Notes: generated by a model not told the origin, from the sequence alone. 64,000 nt of DNA from Pelagibacterium nitratireducens (GCF_037044555.1 NZ_CP146275.1:1468501-1532500); one strand, 5' to 3'. Positions 1-11,117 are shown, counted from the stretch's first letter. Numbers and translations are program-made.

Positions 1-1
1 A

Positions 2-1172
<1,171 letters not shown>

Positions 1173-1186
<14 letters not shown>

Positions 1187-2456
1187 CTCCATCATCAGTG
1201 CCGGCGAACCCAGGCCGGACAAGCTGCGCCAGCTCGGTATTCTCTCGCTCAACGGCATGTTCGACGAGATGGACGCCGAGGGCGTGCTGCGTCAGGCGGT
1301 CGAGGAATTGCTGCCGGGTGAGATCGCCATGGTGTCCTCGTTCGGGGCGGATTCGGCGGTGCTTTTGCATCTGGTGTCCAAGGTCGATCAGAAGCTGCCG
1401 GTCTATTTTCTCGAGACGGGCAAGCATTTTGCCGAGACGCTCGATTATGTGGAAACGTTGAAAGCGCGGTTCGGGCTGACCAATGTGATTACGCTCTATC
1501 CCGACAGCGCCGACATCAAGCGGTTCGATCCCGATGGGACGCTATGGGAGAATGATCCGGATTCGTGCTGTCATATCCGCAAGACCGAACCGCTCGAAAA
1601 GGTGCTCGAGGGTTATGGTGGCTGGGTGACCGGGCGCAAGCGGTTCCAGACCGCCGAGCGGGGCGTGCTGCCGCATTTCGAGCTCACCAGCGACGATCGC
1701 ATCAAGGTCAATCCATTGGCCTACTTTACCCATGAGGACATTGATGCGTACAAGGCGGCCCATGGGCTGCCCGAGCATCCGCTGTTCGAGCGCGGGTACA
1801 AGTCCATAGGCTGTGCTCCGTGCACCAGCGCCGTGGCGGAAGGGGAAGATCCCCGGGCCGGCCGTTGGCGCGGGCGCGACAAGCGTGAGTGCGGCATTCA
1901 TTTCGATTTCAATGGGAGCATCGCGAAACCGGTGAGCCAATCTTCTTTGACTCTCTATAAGGACGGTGCGTTCAGGGCCGATCCCTGGCGCGCCTGGGCC
2001 GAGGACGATGTGGCGGCCGATGTGCGCTATACCCATGTGCCGCTGACCGTGTTCGTCGAAAACCGCGATGTGTTTCTGGCCAGCCCGCACCCCATCGGGT
2101 TGCTGGTCAGCCCGGGCGAAAAGGTCGAGGACGTGGCGGACGATCTGGGGCGGTTTTCCTCGATTGCCATCAATTTTCCGGCCTTTACGGACGGGCGGGG
2201 CTATTCGAGCGCGCGGCTGTTGCGCGAGCGCTATGGGTATGAGGGCGAGTTGCGGGCGGTGGGCGATATCCTGACCGACCAGATCCCCTTCATGCGCCGC
2301 TGCGGGATCGATGCGTTCGTTGTGACGAACGGTCCGACGCGGGCGGCGCTGGAAAAGGATGCGCTGGCCGAGGTGTCGCGCTATTACCAGCCCGTGGGGG
2401 CGCGCGTCGAAATTCCAGCCGGCACGCGGCCGTTTCTGAGGCGGCCAGCCGAGTGA
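1173..2456 (+). CDS. cysH: Phosphoadenylyl/adenylyl-sulfate reductase fused to DUF934 domain
   Basis: A 427-residue protein. Residues ~1-255 are an assimilatory APS/PAPS reductase: the CC pair at 132-133 (followed by HIRK) and C214-x2-C217 are the iron-sulfur ligands of the APS-reductase type, and C240 in ECGIH is the catalytic cysteine. Residues ~259-420 match the DUF934 family (starts LTLYKDGAF), normally a separate small gene beside cysI/cysH and thought to assist sulfite reduction. There is no stop between the halves. The ATG at 1173 overlaps the end of cysI; MVSS at 1179 is an alternative start. Family and overall function are clear; that the fusion is real rather than a sequencing artefact is inferred from uninterrupted frame. 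Confidence 0.9.
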
Positions 2457-3566
<1,110 letters not shown>

Positions 3567-3576
3567 CCGGGATGGT

Positions 3577-3660
3577 CTGCAAATGGCAATGACCTGCGCT
3601 TCCGGTGCTCACGTATTTTTAATACGCTCCGCTCCGGTTCTCGGGCATCACCATTTTCGA
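3577..3660 (+). repeat. Intergenic palindromic repeat, family C copy 1
   Basis: About 80 bp with an internal hairpin: a CGCTTCCGGTGCTCACGTA arm opposed by TACGCTCCGCTCCGGTTCTC, flanked by CTGCAAATGG on the left and CCATTTTCG on the right. A second copy lies at 14184-14267 with the same arms but a different loop. Fills the gap between the reductase and ferredoxin genes. Confidence 0.75.
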
Positions 3661-3713
3661 CTCATCCGGGCCAAGCCAGGGACCTAACGACCTCACGCGA
3701 ACAGGACCTCACA

Positions 3714-4043
3714 ATGCAGATCTACGTCACCGACCAGGATGGGACCGAACACGAACTCGAAGCCCTCGAGGGCTGGCGGGTGATGGAAGTGATCCGGGAC
3801 TGGGGGCTCAACATCAAGGCCGAGTGTGGCGGTTCGTGCTCGTGCGCGACCTGCCATGTGTTTGTCGATGCCGAATGGCAGGACAAGCTCACCCCGCCGA
3901 CCGACGAGGAAGAGGACATGCTCGATTCGGTGCCCGACTACGAGGCCAATTCGCGGCTGTCGTGCCAGATCCTGATGAGCGAGGAGTTGGACGGGTTGCG
4001 GGTGAGGCTTGCGGACTCGGCCAAGCAGGACGAAGCGGCCTAG
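3714..4043 (+). CDS. 2Fe-2S ferredoxin (adrenodoxin/plant-like fold)
   Basis: A 109-residue soluble electron carrier. The cluster ligands are C38, C44, C47 (C-x5-C-x2-C in ECGGSCSCATC) and C84, the spacing of adrenodoxin-type [2Fe-2S] ferredoxins; C42 is an extra cysteine inside the loop. The acidic middle (TDEEEDML) resembles a partner-docking surface. It lies 147 bp downstream of the ferredoxin-NADP reductase, its likely redox partner, but a palindromic repeat separates them, so co-transcription is uncertain. Confidence 0.9.
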   Translation: MQIYVTDQDGTEHELEALEGWRVMEVIRDWGLNIKAECGGSCSCATCHVFVDAEWQDKLTPPTDEEEDMLDSVPDYEANSRLSCQILMSEELDGLRVRLADSAKQDEAA

Positions 4044-4131
4044 AAAATCGAAGACAACTGGTCCTTTGCTGTTGTGGCGCGCGGGTGTATGAGCGGGTCC
4101 TGAGCCAAGATCGACTGCCCGAGTGCCTGCC

Positions 4132-4746
4132 ATGACCCTTCTCGACTATCTCCCCTATGCCATCGCGCTGGCGATTGCCGCTGCCATTCCCGGACCGGGT
4201 ATTGCCGCGGCGGTGGGCAAGGCGCTCGGATCGGGCTTTCGCCCGGCGGTGTGGTTCGGCACCGGGCTGGTGCTGGGCGATCTGACCTATCTCACGCTGG
4301 CCGTTCTGGGGCTGGCGGCGGTCGCGGCGGCCTTTTCGGGGATATTCGTTGTCGTCAAGGTGCTCGGCGCGGCCTATCTCGCCTATCTGGCGTGGAGCTT
4401 CTGGCGGGCCGGCATCGATCCTGAAAAGATCCAGGCCGGCAAGGGCAATGGCGCTCTGGCCTCGATGCTGGGCGGCTATTCGGTGACGCTGGGCAATCCC
4501 AAGACCATCATTTTCTACATGGCGCTTCTGCCCACCGTTGTCGATCTGGGTGCGGTTACGCCCGAGCGGTTTGCGGGGCTGGTGGTCACCACTATCGTCG
4601 TGCTCTATCTGGTTGTCGTGCCGTATGTGGCGCTGGCCGCCAAGGCGCGCGATTTCCTGCGCAATCCACGGGCGCTCAAAGCGCTCAATCGCGGCGCGGC
4701 GGGCGCAATGGCGGGCGCAGCCGCCTATATCGTGCTCAAGCCGTAA
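4132..4746 (+). CDS. LysE/RhtB family amino-acid exporter
   Basis: A 204-residue inner-membrane protein with about six hydrophobic segments and the N-terminal PGPG motif of LysE/RhtB translocators, which export amino acids or related metabolites. Substrate cannot be told from sequence. ATG 4132 is preferred to the in-frame GTG at 4123 because it fits the short N-terminus before the first membrane helix. It is separated by ~90 bp from the ferredoxin and probably monocistronic. Confidence 0.85.
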   Translation: MTLLDYLPYAIALAIAAAIPGPGIAAAVGKALGSGFRPAVWFGTGLVLGDLTYLTLAVLGLAAVAAAFSGIFVVVKVLGAAYLAYLAWSFWRAGIDPEKIQAGKGNGALASMLGGYSVTLGNPKTIIFYMALLPTVVDLGAVTPERFAGLVVTTIVVLYLVVVPYVALAAKARDFLRNPRALKALNRGAAGAMAGAAAYIVLKP

Positions 4747-4967
4747 CCGCTTCCAGTACTAAAACTTAATCAATGTTAACGTGCGCAGCCGGCTTTGTGG
4801 CGAAATCGGGCGGTTTTCGGCGCGGCTCGACGCGCCCGAAAAACAATGTGAACAGGCGCGTCATTCTATGACGAAAAACTCACATCTTTAATCTGGAAAT
4901 CGGCTCGCGAACGCCTATCTCTTGTCTTGTCCCCAACGAGGGACGTCAAGAAAAGGATACTTAAAAA

Positions 4968-5225
4968 ATGAAGCTCAAAGCCCTTCTCGCCTCCGTCGCA
5001 GTTGTTGCCGGTCTTGCCGCTCCCGCCATGGCCGCAAACATCGGTACGGTCTCGGTTTCCGACGCAGACTGGACTTACGTGACCGACTACTGTGACTCCC
5101 TTGATGGCCTTTCGGTCTCCGACGCTTTCGATTTCAGCCCGTCGACGACCGCTGAACTTTCCACCGCGAGCGTTCAGCTGAGCTCGATCACCCAGAGCGA
5201 CTGTGAAAAAGCCGGTCTGATCTGA
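4968..5225 (+). CDS. Small secreted protein, paralogue A of a local pair
   Basis: An 85-residue protein with a clean signal peptide (MKLKALLASVAVVAGLAAPA, cut after AMA), leaving a ~63-residue acidic, Ser/Thr-rich mature domain with two cysteines that may form a periplasmic disulfide. The mature part shares a pattern with the gene at 5479: GxVSVSxxDWxYV...YC...SPS.T.ELST.S..LS.IT..DC..AGL. Function not recognised. AAGGATA before the ATG serves as ribosome site, and a strong terminator follows, so it is a single-gene unit. Confidence 0.75.
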   Translation: MKLKALLASVAVVAGLAAPAMAANIGTVSVSDADWTYVTDYCDSLDGLSVSDAFDFSPSTTAELSTASVQLSSITQSDCEKAGLI

Positions 5226-5252
5226 TCGATAAAAACCATTGCCAGATGCGAC

Positions 5253-5281
5253 AAGGGCGGCCCCAAGGAGCCGCCCTTTTT
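5253..5281 (+). terminator. Rho-independent terminator after small secreted protein A
   Basis: GGGCGGC (5255-5261) pairs with GCCGCCC (5270-5276), followed by five T. Confidence 0.85.
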
Positions 5282-5478
5282 GTTGCGCGCAGCTCGGCCC
5301 TGGCCTGGCAATGCCACCAAATGATCAAATTTGGAATGGCAACCCGGCGCGGGGTCTCTGCATTGTGTCAGCAACGCCCCGCTTGCCGGCTTCGAATAAT
5401 CGGATGAACGGTGGGTAATGCGTTGTTTCGTCGGTCGTTTTTTCAGTTTGGCCGACAAAAGAACCAATGGAGAAAACC

Positions 5479-5841
5479 ATGAAACGCACTGCTCTTTTTG
5501 CCTCTATCGCTCTCGCCGCAGGTCTTGCCGCTCCTGCCATGGCGCAGGATGCTCCGGCTATGGCCGGGGAAATCGGCGGGGTTTCCGTCAGCGCTGAAGA
5601 CTGGGTTTATGTGGAAGAATATTGCATGACCCTTGGCGAAGAAACCCAGGCCGATTCCGTTGATGAATCGCCAAGCTCCACCGAAGAGCTTTCGACCTCT
5701 TCGATCGAGCTGTCGACCATCACTCGTGACGACTGCCTCGAAGCCGGTCTGGTCGATGGTCCCGTGACCGGTGGTTCGGATGACGGCGAAATGGACGACG
5801 GCATGACCGAGGGTGATGTCGAGGAAGAAGACGCCGAATAA
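5479..5841 (+). CDS. Small secreted protein, paralogue B with acidic tail
   Basis: A 120-residue protein with signal peptide (MKRTALFASIALAAGLAAPA, then MAQ) and a domain homologous to the upstream gene: VSVSAEDWVYVEEYC, SPSSTEELST, TRDDC, EAGL. It adds an unrelated C-terminal tail rich in Asp, Glu, Gly and Met, possibly metal-binding or disordered. ATG 5479 is chosen over 5467 because GGAG at 5469-5472 is an ideal ribosome site for it. No known domain recognised. Tandem paralogy with 4968-5225 is seen directly; function is unknown. Confidence 0.72.
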   Translation: MKRTALFASIALAAGLAAPAMAQDAPAMAGEIGGVSVSAEDWVYVEEYCMTLGEETQADSVDESPSSTEELSTSSIELSTITRDDCLEAGLVDGPVTGGSDDGEMDDGMTEGDVEEEDAE

Positions 5842-5865
5842 CAGCGGCTCTTCTTCAAGCCTTTT

Positions 5866-5893
5866 GGGGCGGCGCTTCGGCGCTGCCCTTTAT
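5866..5893 (+). terminator. Terminator between secreted protein B and convergent YcjF gene
   Basis: GGGGCGGCGC-loop-GCGCTGCCC followed by TTTATTTT. It overlaps the stop of the reverse-strand gene at 5890, so it may act in both directions. Confidence 0.65.
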
Positions 5894-6912
5894 TTTGTCT
5901 TGCCCTCGGTGGCGACCTTGCCAAGATCGGCCACGAAGTCCGAGACGACGGGCGATGTCCGGGCCGCAAAGGGCAGGGGGCGAACGAGCTTGATCGCCGC
6001 GATGCCCACCCGCACGGTCATCAGACCGTTCAGAACGCCTTCGCCCAGACGCGCCGAAAGGTTGGCGGCCACGCCATGGCCGATCAATTGCTCGACGACT
6101 CCGTCGGTCAAGACCAGCCCACCGGTGACCGCGAGGTGGGCAATGATGGCCCCTATCAAACGGATAAAGCCGAAAAAGCCCGGACGCGCGCCGTAAAGAT
6201 CGGCCAGATTGCGGGCGAGGCGAAAGCTTTCGAACACGACGAATGCGATATCGATCAGGGCGCGCGGGGCGACTGCGGTGACCAGAGCGACGCGGCGGGC
6301 GCTCGATGCGGTGAGCGCACGGGCGCGCGCATCGAGGGGCGCCATGAGCGCGCGTTCGGCTGTGTGGATCAACTCGGCACCGTCGAGGATCGAGGCGGTA
6401 TCGGTTTTGAGCCCCGTGCGGGCGCGGGCCAGATCGGCGCGTTCGGCGTAGAGCCCATCGAGTTCGGCAACGATTTTCCGGGCGGCGGGCAGGTCATCGG
6501 CGATCAGGGCCGCCGAGGCCTTGTCGCGCAGGCGGTCCATGGTGCGCAGACGGGCCAGACCGATGATTTGGCGGATGGTGAGGACGGCCAGAGCGAGGGC
6601 AAAGATCGCCAAAACGCCCAGTCCGAACCAGCCCAGCCAATCATAGGCCGCAAACAGGTCGCGGATCAGCCGGTCGGCGGCCAGCCCCAGGCCAAGGGAG
6701 ATCAGGGTGCCGCCGGTCCACAGCGCCAGATTGCGCCAGAAGCGACCGCGGCGTTTGGGCGGCGGGGCCACATCGGTATCGGCGAGGTCCTGGGGCGTGG
6801 CTTCGAAGACGTCGGGGGCCGGTTCGGCCAGCGCGGTTTCAAAGGCGCGCGGGGCGCGGGCCGCCTGTTCATCGGCACGGGTTTGGGTGGGGATGGCGCG
6901 GGGCTCTCTCAT
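5890..6912 (-). CDS. YcjF/TIGR01620 family inner-membrane protein (DUF697)
   Basis: A 340-residue protein. A charged N-terminal ~75 residues precede two close membrane segments (near 80-135, LISLGLGLAADRL and LGVLAIFALALAV), then a soluble domain and a C-terminal DUF697-like region with further hydrophobic stretches. In many proteobacteria it is encoded with YcjX and induced by envelope or phage-shock stress. Its ATG overlaps the end of the YcjX gene by 4 nt, so the two are translationally coupled. Molecular role unknown. Confidence 0.85.
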   Translation of the reverse strand: MREPRAIPTQTRADEQAARAPRAFETALAEPAPDVFEATPQDLADTDVAPPPKRRGRFWRNLALWTGGTLISLGLGLAADRLIRDLFAAYDWLGWFGLGVLAIFALALAVLTIRQIIGLARLRTMDRLRDKASAALIADDLPAARKIVAELDGLYAERADLARARTGLKTDTASILDGAELIHTAERALMAPLDARARALTASSARRVALVTAVAPRALIDIAFVVFESFRLARNLADLYGARPGFFGFIRLIGAIIAHLAVTGGLVLTDGVVEQLIGHGVAANLSARLGEGVLNGLMTVRVGIAAIKLVRPLPFAARTSPVVSDFVADLGKVATEGKTK

Positions 6913-8366
6913 GCCATCTTGTCCCCGATCAGGAAATCCAGCGCGCGGTCGAGGCGGATATGGGGAAACACGGGATCACCGGTCTGGCTCGGGGAAAGGG
7001 TTTTGGGCGGCAGGAAGCGCAGGAAGTTCAGTTGAGGTGTTGAATCAACCGATTTGAAAAGTGAATCTGGGTTTTCGGGCAAGTCACCGGGAAACAAGGC
7101 GATTTCGGTTTTGCCATCATAGGTGGTTTCGCCGAGGCGCTGGCCGTTTTCGGGGGTGCCGATGATGGTGGGCAGCGTTTCGCCTCCATGTTTGACGCTG
7201 CCCTCGTGGGTGGCGCGGATGGCGGCGATGGCCAGTGAGCGCGTCTCGGCGCCGTGGAATTTGGCGCGGCGCGAGGCGTTGGCGACGAGGCGGTTGAGGA
7301 TGGTTTCCAGCCGCGCGTGGGAGGTGTGGTGCAGGAGGTCGGCCTTGGTGGCGGCAAACAGGATGCGGTCGATCTTGCGGGTGAACAGCCGCGAAATGGG
7401 GTTGGACGACCCTTGCCGGAAGCAGGAGAGCACCGAAGTGAGCGCCGTTTCCAGATCGGCCACAGCTTCGGGGCCGGCGTTGAGTGCGCGAAGCGCATCG
7501 ACAAGCACGATCTGGCGGTCGAGGCGGGCGAAATGGTCGCGAAAGAAGGGGCGGACGACAACGGATTTATACGCCTCGTAGCGGCGCTCGAGCATTGCAT
7601 AAAGGCTCGAATGGCGCGGCGTCGATGCCGGGGCCGGTAGGGGCGCGAAGGTGAGGGCCGGCGAGCCCTCGAGATCGCCGGGCATCAGAAAACGCCCCGG
7701 CGGGAGCGTGGAGAGCGCGCGGGCATCGCCCTTGGAGGCGCGCAGATAGGCGGTGAAGGCGGTGGCGAGGGTTTCGGCAGCGGCGTCATCGGCCTCGCGG
7801 GAGGGATCGAACGATCCCAGGGCATCGAGGAAGGGTTTTGCGTCTTCGGCGCGGGCCGGGCGCCGGGCAAGCGCCAGGGCCTCCTCGCTCCATTCGGCGT
7901 AGGATTTGGTCAGAAGCGGCAGGTCGAGCAGCCATTCGCCGGGATAATCGACGATGTCGAGATTAAGGGTCGAGGTGCCGAACTGCGATTTGATCCAGCT
8001 TGCCGACTGATAACGCAGGGTGAGGCGCAACTGGGAGATGCGGCGCGTGCTTTCGGGCCAGACCGGGGGCGTGCCCATCAGCGCGGCAAGGTGGTTTTCA
8101 TAGGCGAAACGAGGCGTGGCGTTGTCGGGGTGTTCGGCCAGCCGAGCGCCGATCAGCCGGCCTTCGGCCATGGGCGCAAAACCGGGCAGGCGCGCGCCGG
8201 TCAAAAGGTTATGGATGAGCGCGGTGATGAAGATGGTCTTGCCGGCCCGCGACAGGCCGGTGACGCCCAGCCGCAGGGTTGGGGTGACGGTTCCGGTCGC
8301 CGCATCGGCGAGATTGCCGAGCGCAATGCCCAGTTCGTCGGCGATGGTGGTGGGCAGGCTGGGCAA
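6909..8366 (-). CDS. YcjX-like P-loop GTPase/ATPase (DUF463)
   Basis: A 485-residue cytosolic nucleotide-binding protein. Walker A is GLSRAGKT at 37-44; a DYPGEW motif further on fits the switch region of YcjX-type GTPases. Length agrees with the family (~465-490). The start is a TTG at 8366: an in-frame TAA lies just upstream, GGAG is placed before it, and no ATG/GTG precedes the P-loop. It forms an operon with the YcjF-like gene. Stress-linked function is known for the family only in outline. Confidence 0.87.
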   Translation of the reverse strand: MPSLPTTIADELGIALGNLADAATGTVTPTLRLGVTGLSRAGKTIFITALIHNLLTGARLPGFAPMAEGRLIGARLAEHPDNATPRFAYENHLAALMGTPPVWPESTRRISQLRLTLRYQSASWIKSQFGTSTLNLDIVDYPGEWLLDLPLLTKSYAEWSEEALALARRPARAEDAKPFLDALGSFDPSREADDAAAETLATAFTAYLRASKGDARALSTLPPGRFLMPGDLEGSPALTFAPLPAPASTPRHSSLYAMLERRYEAYKSVVVRPFFRDHFARLDRQIVLVDALRALNAGPEAVADLETALTSVLSCFRQGSSNPISRLFTRKIDRILFAATKADLLHHTSHARLETILNRLVANASRRAKFHGAETRSLAIAAIRATHEGSVKHGGETLPTIIGTPENGQRLGETTYDGKTEIALFPGDLPENPDSLFKSVDSTPQLNFLRFLPPKTLSPSQTGDPVFPHIRLDRALDFLIGDKMA

Positions 8367-8572
8367 GAACTCAAACTCCGATTACGCCCGAACAAGGTAG
8401 GGGGAGAACGGCAGAATGCAAGGGAGGTGTTGGCGCGATATCGCTTGCCCTTGGGGCTGGTCTGGATTATCGATGCGCCGTCTTTGATCTTCGCCGATTG
8501 AAGGCTTTGGCCCGGTCGGAGATTCCACCTCCTGGCCGGGTCATTCATTTTTTGCACAGTATGGTGACCCTG

Positions 8573-8806
8573 ATGGCCTATACCCCACGCCGACCGACCA
8601 GCGGCAAGGAGCGCGCCGAAGCGCTGTTCAAGGCCGCGACCACAAGGCCCGAAGACCCCAAGCCGAAAACCAACGCCATACCGACCGGAAAGGAAATGGT
8701 CTCGATCCGCATCGACCGCGATGTGCTGGCCCATTTCCAGGATGATGGGCCGGGCTGGCAGGAGCGGATCAACGCGGCGCTGAGGGTGGCTGCGGGGCTG
8801 GAGTGA
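8573..8806 (+). CDS. BrnA-like (DUF4415) antitoxin family protein, no adjacent toxin
   Basis: A 77-residue basic protein whose C-terminal half (VSIRIDRDVLAHFQDDGPGW then QERINAALR) matches the DNA-binding/antitoxin domain of BrnA. BrnA normally follows BrnT, a RelE-fold RNase toxin; no BrnT-like frame is seen in the 200 bp upstream or downstream, so this is an orphan and may act simply as a regulator. ATG 8573 preferred; ATG 8561 adds four residues. Confidence 0.68.
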   Translation: MAYTPRRPTSGKERAEALFKAATTRPEDPKPKTNAIPTGKEMVSIRIDRDVLAHFQDDGPGWQERINAALRVAAGLE

Positions 8807-8842
8807 GCAGTGGGCGCGGCATCGTGCCCAAACGCCCCTGTG

Positions 8843-9259
8843 TCAAGCCACTGGCATTTTCTCAAACGATTGCAATCCCGGATCGATCGTGTCCCATGCG
8901 TGGCCGCGCATGCTGTAAGTGAGCGCTTGCGGAGTGAACTGGCCGGGGTCGTCGAGGCTGGCGGCGTGGATCGCGATCAAGTCAGGCATGGCGGTGAAGG
9001 TCAGGTAAACCGGCGCTCCGCAGGTCGGGCAGAAGGCGTGAATCTTGTCGTGCCCGCTGTCCGCCGTTACACGCCACTCTGACACCTCACCGGTGATTTT
9101 TACCTCGGCGCGGTTCGGAAAGCTCAGATAGGAGCCGTGTCCGGTGCCGCTTCGCTTTTGGCAATCGATACATTGGCAGTGGTTCTGAAAAATAGGATCG
9201 CTGCCCGTTTCATAGCGGACCGCGCCGCATGCGCATCCGCCCTTGTAGGATCTGGCCAT
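8843..9259 (-). CDS. GFA-family (CENP-V/GFA) zinc protein
   Basis: A 138-residue protein of the glutathione-dependent formaldehyde-activating enzyme fold. Zinc-binding cysteines appear in order as GCACG, CQCIDC and FCPTCGAP, the usual GFA arrangement. Members are mostly uncharacterised; assignment to formaldehyde metabolism would be over-reach. Two further GFA genes lie at 57.6-58.4 kb in this window. Transcribed alone, 33 bp downstream of the SRPBCC gene and possibly in its operon. Confidence 0.86.
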   Translation of the reverse strand: MARSYKGGCACGAVRYETGSDPIFQNHCQCIDCQKRSGTGHGSYLSFPNRAEVKITGEVSEWRVTADSGHDKIHAFCPTCGAPVYLTFTAMPDLIAIHAASLDDPGQFTPQALTYSMRGHAWDTIDPGLQSFEKMPVA

Positions 9260-9292
9260 TTGTGGGTCCTCGGGAATTGACGCCGCGCGGGA

Positions 9293-9757
9293 TCAGGCCG
9301 CTTTGGGCCTGGCAAAGATGTCGAGCCCGCGACCGGTTTCAAGGAAGGATTTGAGGCTGGAAAGCACGACCGGCCAGCCCTTGCTGATCCCGGCTTCCAT
9401 GCCGCTGCCGGCAATCAGTTCGTCATGGCTGACGGTGAGGCGGACCATGTCCTCATATTCCTCGATGGTGAAGGTTACGCGGCTGTGGGCGTCGGGGTCG
9501 TCGGCCTGCGAGGCGTTGGCCCAGGTGATGACGAGATGGGCGGGCGGGGTGATCTCGACGACTTCGCCGACGAGTTCGACCGTCCGTTCGTCATTGGCGC
9601 GGATGTGCTGCCATTGGGCGCCGGGGGTCCAGTCCGAGACGTTTTCGTGGCCCCAGTAGCGCCGGGCGATGTCGGGGCGGGTGATGGCTTCGAACACTTT
9701 TTGCGGGGTCGAGGCGATGTAGGTGACATAGACAAAGCTGGTGCGTTCGGCGGTCAT
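9293..9757 (-). CDS. SRPBCC/AHSA1-family ligand-binding protein
   Basis: A 154-residue START-like (AHSA1) domain protein; FVYVTYIASTPQKVFEAIT at the N-terminus is the usual first strand and helix, with RYWGHEN and the late VRLTVSHDEL strand. Such proteins bind small hydrophobic ligands; the ligand is unknown. It overlaps the preceding ArsR gene by 4 nt, a very common pairing in which the regulator and SRPBCC protein form one operon. Confidence 0.88.
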   Translation of the reverse strand: MTAERTSFVYVTYIASTPQKVFEAITRPDIARRYWGHENVSDWTPGAQWQHIRANDERTVELVGEVVEITPPAHLVITWANASQADDPDAHSRVTFTIEEYEDMVRLTVSHDELIAGSGMEAGISKGWPVVLSSLKSFLETGRGLDIFARPKAA

Positions 9758-10074
9758 TCTTTCTCTCCTTCAAGTTCGGTCTTGAGCTGGTAAAGCAGGC
9801 TCAGGCGCTGGTGCTCGAACTTGCGGACCCAGCGCTCGTAAACGTCGTGAAGCGGCACGGGATTGATGAAGTGAAGTTTTTCCCGGCCGCGTTTGACTGT
9901 GGAGATGAGATTGGCCGCTTCGAGAATATCGAGGTGCTGGGTGGCGGACTGACGGGTCATATCCAGCCCTTCGATGAGCTGGCTGAGCGTGCGTCCGTTG
10001 TTTTCATAGAGCAGGTCGAGAAGTTTCCTGCGGGTCGGGTCGCCCAGCGCCCTGAATACCTTGTCGTCGTCCAT
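9754..10074 (-). CDS. ArsR-family winged-helix transcriptional regulator
   Basis: A 106-residue HTH_20/ArsR repressor: VFRALGDPTRRKLLDLLYEN then the recognition region MTRQSATQHLDILEAANLIS. No metal-binding cysteine pair of the ArsR/SmtB type is present, as is usual for ArsR proteins paired with AHSA1 partners. ATG 10074 is preferred (GAGG five bases upstream) over in-frame ATGs at 10083 and 10134. First gene of an ArsR-SRPBCC operon, probably autoregulated. Confidence 0.88.
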   Translation of the reverse strand: MDDDKVFRALGDPTRRKLLDLLYENNGRTLSQLIEGLDMTRQSATQHLDILEAANLISTVKRGREKLHFINPVPLHDVYERWVRKFEHQRLSLLYQLKTELEGEKE

Positions 10075-10196
10075 TGGCCTCATTTCCGTCTGGAAAGATA
10101 ATATGCAGGTATTTGACTGCACATCAAGATGCAAAACGAATGCGCGCGGGTTTTATGCCGCGCGCTTGTCTTTTCCGTCGGTGTCAGTCGATCAGT

Positions 10197-11117
10197 CTAC
10201 CACTCGCCCGTGCCGACCTTGTCGAGATCGTAGGGCGTTGTCTGGTAGATCTCGTTGATCCAGTTCTGGAACAGAAGGTGTGCGTGGCTGCGCCAGCGGT
10301 TTTCGGGCATTCTGGCCGGATCGTTGTCGGGGAACAGGTCCACGGGCATCGGGGTTTCGAGTCCGGCCTCGATGTCGCGGTGGTATTCGTCGGCCAGCGA
10401 TGTGTTGTCGTATTCGAGGTGGTTGAGCATGTAGGCGGCGCGGTATTTGCGGTCGTCGAGCATGCAGATGCCCACTTCGTCGCTGTCGATCAGGATATCG
10501 AGATCGGGCGAAAGGCTTTTGCGGTCGATGTCGTTGTAGCGCGACACAGGCACGGCCAGATCGTCGGAAAAGCCGCGCAGGAAGGGGTGGCGGGTGTCGA
10601 GCACCTTGTGGCGATAGACCCCGAACGCCTTGTGGTCCATGCGATAGCGCCTGACGCCGTGCAGGTGATGCAATGCGGCCTGGGCCCCCCAGCAGATGAA
10701 CATGGTGTGGTGGACGTTGGTCTGGGTCCAGTCGATGATTTCGAGCATTTCGGGCCAGTAGCGCACGTCCTCGAACGGCATGTTGGCGATGGGGGCGCCG
10801 GTGACCACGAACCCATCGAACTTTTTGGCCCGCACGTCCTCCCAGGTGGAATAGAAGTTCTGGAGATAATCCTCGGGCGTGCTTTTCGATAGCGGGTCGG
10901 CAACCCGGACCAGGGTGAGATCGATCTGGAGCGGGGTGGAGGCGATGAGGCGCGCGAACTGGGTTTCGGTGCGCTGCTTGTTGGGCATCAAATTGAGCAG
11001 GCCGAACTGGAGCGGGCGGATGTCCTGACGTGCCGAACGGGACTGGTCCATGACCACCACGCCCTCGGTTTCGAGCGTGACGCGGGCGGGAAGCTGGTCG
11101 GGAATGCGGATTGGCAT
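10197..11117 (-). CDS. metA: Homoserine O-acyltransferase (MetA/MetAA)
   Basis: A 306-residue enzyme that acylates homoserine in methionine synthesis. The catalytic cysteine is C142 (ICWGAQ), and HLEYD supplies the histidine of the HxE motif. Numbering aligns without gaps to E. coli MetA at the N-terminus. The residue known to set acyl-CoA preference, position 111 (Gly for succinyl-CoA, Glu for acetyl-CoA), is Ala here (GAPIANMPFEDV), so the acyl donor cannot be assigned. It lies 43 bp downstream of a P-loop ATPase gene; the gap is too short for a SAM riboswitch. Confidence 0.93.
   Translation of the reverse strand: MPIRIPDQLPARVTLETEGVVVMDQSRSARQDIRPLQFGLLNLMPNKQRTETQFARLIASTPLQIDLTLVRVADPLSKSTPEDYLQNFYSTWEDVRAKKFDGFVVTGAPIANMPFEDVRYWPEMLEIIDWTQTNVHHTMFICWGAQAALHHLHGVRRYRMDHKAFGVYRHKVLDTRHPFLRGFSDDLAVPVSRYNDIDRKSLSPDLDILIDSDEVGICMLDDRKYRAAYMLNHLEYDNTSLADEYHRDIEAGLETPMPVDLFPDNDPARMPENRWRSHAHLLFQNWINEIYQTTPYDLDKVGTGEW

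Noticed and set aside
4766..4785. TTAATCAATGTTAAC as a CtrA box before secreted protein A
   Set aside because: Spacer is six bases, not seven, and far from the gene.
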